64,000 nucleotides of DNA from Echinarachnius parma (taxonomy: Eukaryota > Echinodermata > Echinoidea > Clypeasteroida > Echinarachniidae), in the NCBI GenBank assembly GCA_037951105.1, contig JBAMJV010003958.1, forward strand, positions 1-64,000, in the 5' to 3' direction. The translations under genes were made by a program, and so were the position numbers. Under the pieces are notes generated by a model. It did no database searches. It saw only the letters and a program-made list of their open reading frames with translations, and was not told the origin of the DNA. Below, one piece after another: positions 58,901 to 62,051 of the stretch. Positions within the stretch are counted from its first letter, which is position 1. Every line of letters starts with the position of its first letter.

Positions 58901-60359
58901 GCTTGCGAGATCGCAGAAGGTAGTGATGAAACAGAACTGGAAGTGGAATAGGAAGTTCTTGATGCCATTAGCGATGCTATTGATGATAATGGTGGGACTG
59001 ATGTTGATGATGATGATGATGATGATGATGATGACGATACTGATGGTTCATGGATAGATGTGTCTTTGTTTGGGGTGGCTGATGGAACAGCTTGCGATGT
59101 TGGTACTGTTCTCTGCTTCAAAGATTTATCCCCAGAGTCCGCACCCTTCACTTGTCCTTTCAATCCTCCCAACTTTGTACTGCCATCTTTACGAGTTGGT
59201 AACTTTTTTGCAGATGCTGTCGAGTTTTTGGACTTGGCCGTTTTATTCTCTGATACAACTTTTCCCTTCTTAGTAGAACTAACAGAGTCAGTTTTCTTGT
59301 TTTTCTTTGTGGGGCCACTATTGCTCTGCTTGCTTGAGGGTCCGGTGACTTTTTTGCCCTTTTTACTTGCTTCGCCCTTTTGCAACTTGTTCGCAGATTT
59401 TGCACTCTCGACATTCTTCTTCATGGCCAATGTGTCCAAAGATTTCTCCTTCTTAACATTTTTCTTTGAGGATGATGACAAACTTTTGCTCTTGGACGAG
59501 GTGGAACCTTTCCCCTTGGCCGACGTGACAGTACTAGTGCTCTTTTTCGTTTTCGCTACGCCTTTCTGAGTAGCTGATGTGGATTTCTGCAGCTTTATTG
59601 CACTTGATGGTTTAGTCTTTTTAGAAGGCTGCACAGTTACAGATGATGTCCCCTTTGTCGAGCCAATCTCCTGCCTTCCCAATGTTTCTATTGGCTCGAG
59701 AAGTTGAGTTATTCTGGTCTGCAACACTGTATTAAAAAAGATGATTGAATACAAACAAAATAATTGATCAATATTAATTACCAAACAGCAAAATGTAGAA
59801 TTTAGAAAAATGAATGTTGATTTTAAAAAGACTTTATCCTCATATTTCTAAAATCTTCATTTTCTCCCTTAAAAACAATGTGGATCTTTTATAGTGAGCC
59901 CTCCAGACACCGCTTAAGATTCCATCATTTTTAAAATCAAAATTTGTGATGTTTGGTAAAAACAATGTTGGTATATTTTCAGCAATGTTTAGGATTTATT
60001 TTTTCTCAAAATATTGAATAAATGTTGGTCCCCAACATTTAATCTGGAAGAAGAATAGCAGATATGTATTTATGGATATTTCAGCCGCTTCTGAAACGAT
60101 TTTGATCAAACAAAGTTGATTGTCATTAAAAATGTGAAGCTTTTTCAAATTCTACACTTAGTTTTCAATTCCATCACACTCAAATTATTTTTTTGGGTAC
60201 CCTCTAAACCAAAACTGAACTACCGCTTTGAATTACCATTTGACAAGTCAGTGTGTGGTTCTTTCATGGCAGCTTGTCCTTCCTCGCAATACTCCACGAT
60301 TCTTATGGTCTTGACTTCCCTCGGCCTGCTCATGTGAATGTAGCGTCTCGGATGTAGCA
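36085..60359 (-). CDS. POLRMT: Mitochondrial RNA polymerase POLRMT, 27 exons seen, start exon not found
   Basis: This is the single-subunit T7-type polymerase that transcribes mitochondrial DNA and makes replication primers, working in the matrix with TFAM and TFB2M. The 27 exons listed below have GT-AG borders and matching phases and give one frame of 1,544 codons plus TAA; human POLRMT is 1,230 residues. In order: Lys/Ser-rich N-terminal extension (residues 41 to about 480), PPR-like helices (about 528-600), N-terminal domain (to about 930), then the polymerase core. Core signatures are [22 protein letters not shown], the first catalytic Asp in [16 protein letters not shown] (Asp1229), [10 protein letters not shown] (motif B), [15 protein letters not shown], and the second catalytic Asp in VHDCFWTH (Asp1457). 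It ends STYFFS, as expected. The start and mitochondrial targeting exon must lie upstream of 60359 and was not identified. Many introns hold partial exon copies and MITEs. Confidence 0.97.
36310..36527 (+). pseudogene. Retrotransposon C-terminal fragment in the last POLRMT intron
   Basis: An open frame with [33 protein letters not shown] and [14 protein letters not shown]. This basic G-R-P-R-x-R-P-x-K and C-V-K-E-D-C tail is common at the end of non-LTR retrotransposon polyproteins. The rest is missing. Confidence 0.7.
36933..37018 (-). CDS. POLRMT: POLRMT visible exon 26
   Basis: [20 protein letters not shown] and FMVDKYGQ, ending CT|. Echoes of its middle lie at 37133-37193 and 37306-37350. 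Confidence 0.96.
37716..37868. mobile_element. pogo/Tc1-like MITE in a POLRMT intron
   Basis: 'cagtcaaacctgtgtatagtg' at the left with an imperfect inverted right end near 'cacaggttaggctg'. Internal 'gtagacaggttac' is repeated twice. Confidence 0.6.
37940..38012 (-). CDS. POLRMT: POLRMT visible exon 25, second catalytic Asp
   Basis: [17 protein letters not shown] and VNVMNQ; the Asp of VHDCFWTH is the motif C metal ligand. Confidence 0.97.
38259..38345 (-). repeat. Echo of POLRMT visible exon 24
   Basis: 'tgaggtgagcatcatgtgagtc' and 'gaagtgaattaaggttggtg' match the 3' three-quarters of the exon with many changes; the frame is lost. Confidence 0.8.
38438..38536 (-). CDS. POLRMT: POLRMT visible exon 24
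   Basis: [20 protein letters not shown] and [13 protein letters not shown], the conserved PPNFIHSLD box. An echo lies at 38259-38345. Confidence 0.97.
38700..38854. mobile_element. 155-bp pogo/Tc1-like MITE
   Basis: TACAGTCAAACTTGTG at the left and the inverted 'ctggtttgactgta' at the right, TA at both ends. Confidence 0.75.
38978..39046 (-). repeat. Echo of POLRMT visible exon 23
   Basis: 'cattgcgccctccttgggag' and 'ctcttgtggtaaggttg' match the 3' half of the exon. Confidence 0.8.
39101..39267 (-). CDS. POLRMT: POLRMT visible exon 23
   Basis: [34 protein letters not shown]; the VEWVTPLG motif is conserved. A 3' echo is at 38978-39046. Confidence 0.96.
39324..40118 (-). repeat. Echoes of POLRMT visible exon 22 on both sides
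   Basis: 39324-39372 matches the middle of the exon ('atcctgcagcaaa'). 39832-39922 matches the 5' part ('tccgtaggatctcactccat'). 40014-40118 matches the 3' part ('gtgaacatcttcct.aagctctgga'). All are frame-broken. Confidence 0.78.
39547..39735 (-). CDS. POLRMT: POLRMT visible exon 22, motif B
   Basis: 63 codons: [18 protein letters not shown] carries the Lys and Tyr of the fingers O-helix region. Then [19 protein letters not shown]. The donor 'gttagt' is slightly unusual. Echoes lie at 39324-39372, 39832-39922 and 40014-40118. Confidence 0.96.
40249..40552 (+). mobile_element. tRNA-derived SINE
   Basis: A Pol III A-box-like 'tggcaagattggtagagcgc' and B-box-like 'gttcgaaccc' head, a body with 'gtttgacctgtacctgatg', and the 3' end 'aagcgctatacaaatgtaat' followed by (ATT)n. 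It is a full-length copy; a 5'-truncated, inverted copy is at 43955-44165. Confidence 0.88.
40578..40655 (-). CDS. POLRMT: POLRMT visible exon 21
   Basis: [20 protein letters not shown] and GHVKRN; acceptor 'ccttgtag', donor 'gtgagt'. Its 5' edge with intron is repeated at 41487-41521 and 41575-41612. Confidence 0.94.
40709..41473. mobile_element. 765-bp piggyBac-like MITE with TTAA duplication
   Basis: CCCTATCTTAACTGGG at the left and its complement at the right, flanked by TTAA (40705-40708, 41474-41477). Subterminal 'gggggtcaatttgaccccc' palindromes are on both sides. An unoccupied copy of the same target (TTAA at 41562-41565) survives in the neighbouring tandem repeat. Confidence 0.88.
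41478..41650 (-). repeat. Two tandem copies of exon 21's 5' edge and intron
   Basis: The ~85-bp unit 'catctttggccctcatctc' to 'ggggtaacattt' is present at 40640-40708 (interrupted), 41487-41572 and 41573-41650. Each copy keeps the 'tctacctacaagg' acceptor. Confidence 0.88.
41724..42137. mobile_element. TTAA-ended MITE, 'GGGTACCACCACCC' family
   Basis: TTAAAGGGTACCACCACCCA and the inverted 'gcctggtggtcccctttaa'. Confidence 0.7.
42358..42418 (-). repeat. 3'-half copy of the catalytic exon
   Basis: [12 protein letters not shown] followed by a donor-like GTAAGA. No acceptor or 5' half. Confidence 0.8.
42647..42769 (-). CDS. POLRMT: POLRMT visible exon 20, first catalytic Asp
   Basis: 41 codons beginning [16 protein letters not shown], whose first Asp is the metal-binding residue of motif A, and ending VYSGVAQM. 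It is the only copy with both splice sites and a full reading frame; three 5'-half copies lie upstream in the same intron and a 3'-half copy lies downstream. Confidence 0.97.
42861..42946 (-). repeat. 5'-half copy 1 of the catalytic exon
   Basis: Acceptor 'tttctag', then an intact [16 protein letters not shown] stretch and [11 protein letters not shown]. It then diverges with no donor and meets TAA. Confidence 0.88.
43062..43145 (-). repeat. 5'-half copy 2 of the catalytic exon
   Basis: Acceptor-like 'gttgacag', then [16 protein letters not shown] with one base change from the real exon in the shared core, ending after PYDI with a stop. Confidence 0.85.
43281..43359 (-). repeat. 5'-half copy 3 of the catalytic exon
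   Basis: Acceptor-like 'ttctag', [16 protein letters not shown] and GVQQVNLHC, then a stop. It ends slightly earlier than copies 1 and 2. Confidence 0.85.
43782..43904 (-). CDS. POLRMT: POLRMT visible exon 19
   Basis: 41 codons: [19 protein letters not shown] and [11 protein letters not shown], immediately before the catalytic DGSCNG. Confidence 0.96.
43955..44165 (-). mobile_element. 5'-truncated SINE, inverted
   Basis: The reverse complement carries 'gggcttgaactgtacctgatg' and 'tttaagcgctat', matching the body and tail of the SINE at 40249-40552. The tRNA head is missing. Confidence 0.7.
44170..45098 (+). repeat. Tandem ~150-bp repeat with nuclear-receptor-like TGACCT clusters
   Basis: Five monomers each contain 'gtcctgtgaccttgacc'; the Tgacc starts are near 44301, 44432, 44582, 44733 and 44883. 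Three read 'TGACCT(T/G)..CCTTTGACC' with only small changes. Other shared parts are 'cataccaagtttgaaattga' and 'ttcttgagatatcgcgagaa'. The array ends with (GGAC)n at 45017-45051 and an inverted 'atgcctccg' pair. Partial relatives are at 43385-43540 and 47876-48068. Confidence 0.8.
45419..45497 (-). CDS. POLRMT: POLRMT visible exon 18
   Basis: [20 protein letters not shown] and ADKPLD; phases fit exons 17 and 19. Confidence 0.93.
46003..46199 (-). CDS. POLRMT: POLRMT visible exon 17
   Basis: [37 protein letters not shown] and [15 protein letters not shown]. This is the DFRGR.YP motif of T7-family polymerases. Three decayed echoes follow in the upstream intron (46352-46690). Confidence 0.97.
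46352..46690 (-). repeat. Three echoes of POLRMT visible exon 17's 5' part
   Basis: 46352-46412 still encodes [15 protein letters not shown]; 46531-46560 keeps only 'ttatctcggaactgtac'; 46625-46690 encodes a broken FQDKILWFP. All keep the acceptor side. Confidence 0.85.
46786..46906 (-). CDS. POLRMT: POLRMT visible exon 16
   Basis: [20 protein letters not shown] and IANK; the EMHSLR...LY.LS helix is strongly conserved. Confidence 0.95.
47195..47295 (-). CDS. POLRMT: POLRMT visible exon 15
   Basis: [20 protein letters not shown] and a Pro-rich linker; donor 'gtaagc'. Confidence 0.92.
47300..48220. other. POLRMT intron between visible exons 14 and 15
   Basis: No exon. It contains an imperfect inverted pair around 'gcggtaccccggggtaccgc' (47567-47582 and 47731-47747) and a partial copy of the TGACCT-repeat family's end at 47876-48068. 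Confidence 0.5.
48260..48393 (-). CDS. POLRMT: POLRMT visible exon 14
   Basis: [20 protein letters not shown] and [15 protein letters not shown], matching the LMR...QHQ.LLE and LG...W.VN region. Confidence 0.95.
48709..48844 (-). CDS. POLRMT: POLRMT visible exon 13
   Basis: [35 protein letters not shown]; the PPLPWTS motif is a POLRMT hallmark. Confidence 0.95.
49255..49616 (+). mobile_element. 'GGGACTTAGTAACATTG' MITE in a POLRMT intron
   Basis: TTTAAAGGGACTTAGTAACA at the left, 'aaagttactagatccctg' at the right, collinear with 5781-6168. Confidence 0.82.
49640..49977 (+). repeat. (ATC)n microsatellite between two copies of an exon end
   Basis: Mostly ATC with (AAC ATC) blocks, 49797-49977 uninterrupted. 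The sequence 'ccatctaaccccatttcttca' plus exon 12's 3' end and donor occurs before it (49731-49797) and after it (49978-50043). Long poly-Asp or poly-Met frames here are artefacts. Confidence 0.92.
50017..50083 (-). CDS. POLRMT: POLRMT visible exon 12
   Basis: [20 protein letters not shown], matching the LYHVYSFRN region of POLRMT. Its 3' part plus donor is duplicated at 49731-49797, beyond an (ATC)n tract. Confidence 0.94.
50443..50519 (-). CDS. POLRMT: POLRMT visible exon 11
   Basis: [20 protein letters not shown] and KPDK; donor 'gtatga'. Confidence 0.9.
50931..50972 (-). CDS. POLRMT: POLRMT visible exon 10, 42-bp microexon
   Basis: [14 protein letters not shown]; acceptor 'tcttgcag', donor 'gtgagt'. 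It fits the PWP-x-(V/L)-x-x-(L/I)G segment before the next exon. Confidence 0.88.
51409..51534 (-). CDS. POLRMT: POLRMT visible exon 9
   Basis: 42 codons: [30 protein letters not shown]. Two echoes lie upstream in the intron (51628-51700, 51764-51852). Confidence 0.92.
51628..51852 (-). repeat. Two echoes of POLRMT visible exon 9
   Basis: 'gaagtactccctaggtaactg' and 'atctgagga' at 51628-51700; 'gtaccccctaggtaactg', 'cttctctcacata' and 'tctttgatct' at 51764-51852. Both have internal deletions. Confidence 0.82.
52626..52831 (-). CDS. POLRMT: POLRMT visible exon 8
   Basis: [19 protein letters not shown] and [18 protein letters not shown]; the YPFL-LL core is characteristic of POLRMT. An echo lies at 52885-53000. 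Confidence 0.94.
52885..53000 (-). repeat. Echo of POLRMT visible exon 8
   Basis: 'aggtcatactgccctctg', 'caggttcacatattcttttgg' and 'ccaaagtttggatctg' keep the acceptor side and middle of the exon with several indels. Confidence 0.82.
53285..53378 (-). CDS. POLRMT: POLRMT visible exon 7
   Basis: [20 protein letters not shown] and TRQHFRFK; donor 'gtaagt', phase 1. Confidence 0.93.
53753..53868 (-). repeat. Downstream echo of POLRMT visible exon 6
   Basis: Close copy of the exon's 3' two-thirds with donor 'gtaaca'. A 2-bp insertion after the WDME codons breaks the frame, but [16 protein letters not shown] is otherwise intact. Confidence 0.88.
54080..54223 (-). CDS. POLRMT: POLRMT visible exon 6
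   Basis: 48 codons, [16 protein letters not shown] to PDQATVHR, donor 'gtaaca'. Echoes lie on both sides (54627-54704 and 53753-53868). Confidence 0.93.
54257..54522. mobile_element. Inverted-repeat element carrying a tRNA-like sequence
   Basis: GGGGGTGTATTCTGAA at the left and 'ttcagaatacaccccc' at the right; further inside, 'gtatctacgtcatatctac' pairs with 'gtagatatgacgtagatac'. Between the arms, on the minus strand, is a tRNA-like stretch (54400-54470). Confidence 0.75.
54400..54470 (-). pseudogene. tRNA-Ala-like sequence, not a working tRNA
   Basis: On the minus strand: A-box 'tagctcagtcggtaagagc', anticodon loop CTAGCAA (anticodon AGC), B-box 'gggtttgaatccc'. D and T stems pair, but the acceptor strands do not. 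It is more likely a SINE head or tRNA relic. Confidence 0.65.
54627..54704 (-). repeat. Upstream echo of POLRMT visible exon 6
   Basis: 'gtctgattctgcgttctaaat' and 'ctgatcaccagttctgagg' match the exon's 5' part and acceptor region. Confidence 0.8.
55030..55665 (-). repeat. Two echoes of POLRMT visible exon 5, one each side of a MITE
   Basis: 55030-55145: 'gagctgccagatttgtaaag', 'aacaatctctgactcgcatc'. 55594-55665: 'ctgatcggaa', 'agctgcctgatgcaaacag'. Both match the exon's 3' end and donor side; the MITE at 55181-55536 lies between. Confidence 0.8.
55181..55536 (+). mobile_element. 'TTAGTAACATTG' MITE
   Basis: TTAAAGTGATTTAGTAACAT to 'agttactagatccctttaaa', collinear with 5781-6168. Confidence 0.8.
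55724..55979 (-). CDS. POLRMT: POLRMT visible exon 5
   Basis: 256 bp. [31 protein letters not shown] and IVRDLYASG. Partial echoes lie in the following intron at 55030-55145 and 55594-55665. Confidence 0.93.
56339..56798. mobile_element. 460-bp palindromic TTAA-ended MITE
   Basis: TTAAAGGGGAAGGAAATCC and the inverted 'ggatttcctgcccctttaa'. The halves are inverted copies throughout ('cctgattacaaaaataat' against 'attatttttgtaatcagg'), with the centre near 56570. Confidence 0.88.
56852..56952 (-). CDS. POLRMT: POLRMT visible exon 4, PPR-like
   Basis: [13 protein letters not shown] to [11 protein letters not shown], completing the PPR-like motif. Donor 'gtaagt'. Confidence 0.93.
57313..57411 (-). 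CDS. POLRMT: POLRMT visible exon 3, PPR-like
   Basis: 33 codons, phase 0 at both ends. [14 protein letters not shown] and [13 protein letters not shown] form the start of the PPR-type helical repeat seen in metazoan POLRMT. Confidence 0.93.
57631..58191. mobile_element. Foldback-like TTAA-ended MITE
   Basis: TTAAAGGACAATGAAATCC at the left, 'gggtttcattgccctttaa' at the right; 'ggcaacgcactct' pairs with 'agagtgcgttgcc' inside. It ends 75 bp from the large POLRMT exon. A truncated copy is at 230-458. Confidence 0.82.
58267..59726 (-). CDS. POLRMT: POLRMT visible exon 2, Lys/Ser-rich extension
   Basis: 1,460 bp, acceptor 'ttaatacag', donor 'gtgagt'. The first ~240 residues are Lys/Ser/Thr-rich and histone-H1-like in composition. 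A Ser tract and Ser/Pro-rich stretch follow, then an acidic, more ordered part ([20 protein letters not shown]), a basic patch ([12 protein letters not shown]) and [17 protein letters not shown]. Human POLRMT has a much shorter segment here. Confidence 0.93.
60010..60235 (+). mobile_element. MITE fragment (16389-16927 family) ending at a POLRMT splice donor
   Basis: 'atttcagccgcttctgaaac', 'gattttgatcaaacaaag', 'ccaaaactgaactaccgcttt'. Its right end lies within the donor GTAATT of visible exon 1 (60231-60236). Confidence 0.7.
60237..60359 (-). CDS. POLRMT: POLRMT visible exon 1
   Basis: Acceptor 'ttgtatcag', donor 'gtaatt'. It encodes [20 protein letters not shown] and ends SN G|. The phase requires one base from an unseen upstream exon. 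It joins in frame to [14 protein letters not shown] of the next exon, which matches the coiled segment after the targeting sequence in POLRMT. A MITE ends at its donor. Confidence 0.75.
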
Positions 60360-61561
60360 CTGATACAAAAAAAAAGCAGACAAAAAATCATGACTTCTTC
60401 TCTTCATGACTTTTGTTTCAATGCTGCTTCCCTGAGCCTGGCTCTTGAATCATGAATTTACAACTTTTTGTGATTTCAATTTTGGGGTGTAAATTGGTCA
60501 ATTCAATTTCAAGGCATCCTTGAGTTGCAGGAAATAAGCACATTACTTAGATTAATTAGGTGACATTCAATTTGATATTTTCTCCTGTCTCATACTAGTC
60601 ATAGTAAGAGTCAAGTCTTTGTCATAGACATATACCTGTATGCCCCCAAATAATAAAAAGGCAACATTAAAACAGGTCGTGTTCAACACTAATGTGGTTC
60701 TGCCCGGCTGTAACAAATAATAACCATATATATATTCTCACAGCCGCACAGACTCACTATAAGTGCTCTCACCCGAATTCATCACCATGCACAGACACAT
60801 TTACAGATTCATACAAACACACCGTTGAGCTACTCACCGTGCACCCACACTGGTCACGCCCCGACTCTGGCCGCCAAAGACTCCGCAGGTCACCGTACAG
60901 CCTCGCGGCCGTTTCACGCCTTCTCAAGCTCCTCAAAGCTTCCCCCGGCACCCGGAAAGGCCACAAAACAACCTTAACAAACCCTAACGGGGCCTATAAA
61001 TTCTAACATGAACAACTGTCTCGACGACTGCCTTAACGGAAGGACAGGGTGAAATAACGGGGATAAACGGTACTGGTATAACTATAAGTATAAGTATGAG
61101 TATAATATATAACTCTCTATAAACTCTAAGACTATCGGTCTCTCACTATAAACGCTATCACTGTACTGCGGCACAATAAACACGTCCGTCGCGTCTAAAG
61201 ACAAACAGGCAAGAGAGCGAATGCGTACAAACTACTCATCTTCGGACCTGTGTCCATTCCCAGACCCGCCTATGGCCTCTGAAACTTGTTCCGGGAGGTC
61301 CATAGGTCACGGTCAGCCCCTATTCAAATAGAGGTCAATGTACGGGACCCCGTCCGAACCTATCAATAGCGGTCTAACGATAAATACTTTCACTGCCGGA
61401 TGCGCAAGCGTCATACTACGGCAGTATACAGCGCAGGGAGATACCGGACTCCCTGGATCACTATTAATCCCGGGCGCAAGGGAAACGCTATGTCGCCATC
61501 TGTTGCCTGGCTGCGGACAGCACAAGCGTCTGCTACGCTACGGAGGTAACAGCCAGCGGCT
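60360..61561. other. Region expected to hold the POLRMT start exon; not identified
   Basis: No ATG-initiated exon with a donor in the required phase was recognised on the minus strand. From about 60770 the base composition becomes GC-richer and probably belongs to the 3' flank of the TatD-type element. Confidence 0.5.
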
Positions 61562-61990
61562 CCCACAACATTCCCCCCGATTTTAAAGAAGACTGCCCAT
61601 AATAGAATGTCCCGGTAGACATCGAAATAAACGAAGGACAGTCTCCACGAATATATAACGATAATCCCTCACCTAGAGGGAGCGACATAATTTTAAAGAG
61701 GACTGCCCATAATAGAATGTCCCGGTAGACATCGAAATAAACGTAGGACAGTCTCTACAAATATATTTAATAAAATAACCCCTCACCTAGAGGGAGCAAT
61801 AAATACAAAACCGAAGCGCACGGATTCAACCAGCTTGATCTGCACGGTCTTATCCCTAATCTTATATACAAACGCATATAAATAATCCCTCGCCTGGAGG
61901 GAGCGAATATTACCAAAACAAAGTACACGGACTCAACCGGCTTGATCTGCGCGGCCTTGTCCGTGGAAAATGAATAGAGCATAACACGAA
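61562..61990 (-). repeat. Tandem repeats downstream of the TatD ORF
   Basis: Unit 1 (~110 bp, 'actgcccataatagaatgtc' to 'cctagagggagc') occurs at about 61585-61692 and 61693-61797. Unit 2 ('ggattcaaccagcttgatct'-like, with 'cctggagggagc') occurs at about 61815-61870 and 61925-61975. 'cctc.cct.gagggagc' is shared by all. Confidence 0.8.
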
Positions 61991-62051
61991 TACAAACTAA
62001 CACAGGTGAAGGGTAAGTCCCAACACAAAGGTCGCTGTCACGTCGCCGCAC

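Noticed and set aside
58373-58951. Plus-strand 192-residue acidic frame
   Set aside because: Antisense shadow of the Ser-rich POLRMT exon (Ser codons read as Asp/Glu-rich).
60769-60966. Arg-rich minus-strand frame (WPFRVPGEALRSLRRRET) followed by a GTGAGT, as a POLRMT start/targeting exon
   Set aside because: It begins at TTG, has an in-frame stop upstream and no ATG. The GTGAGT donor is in phase 0, while visible exon 1 needs one preceding base and reads a stop in the resulting frame.
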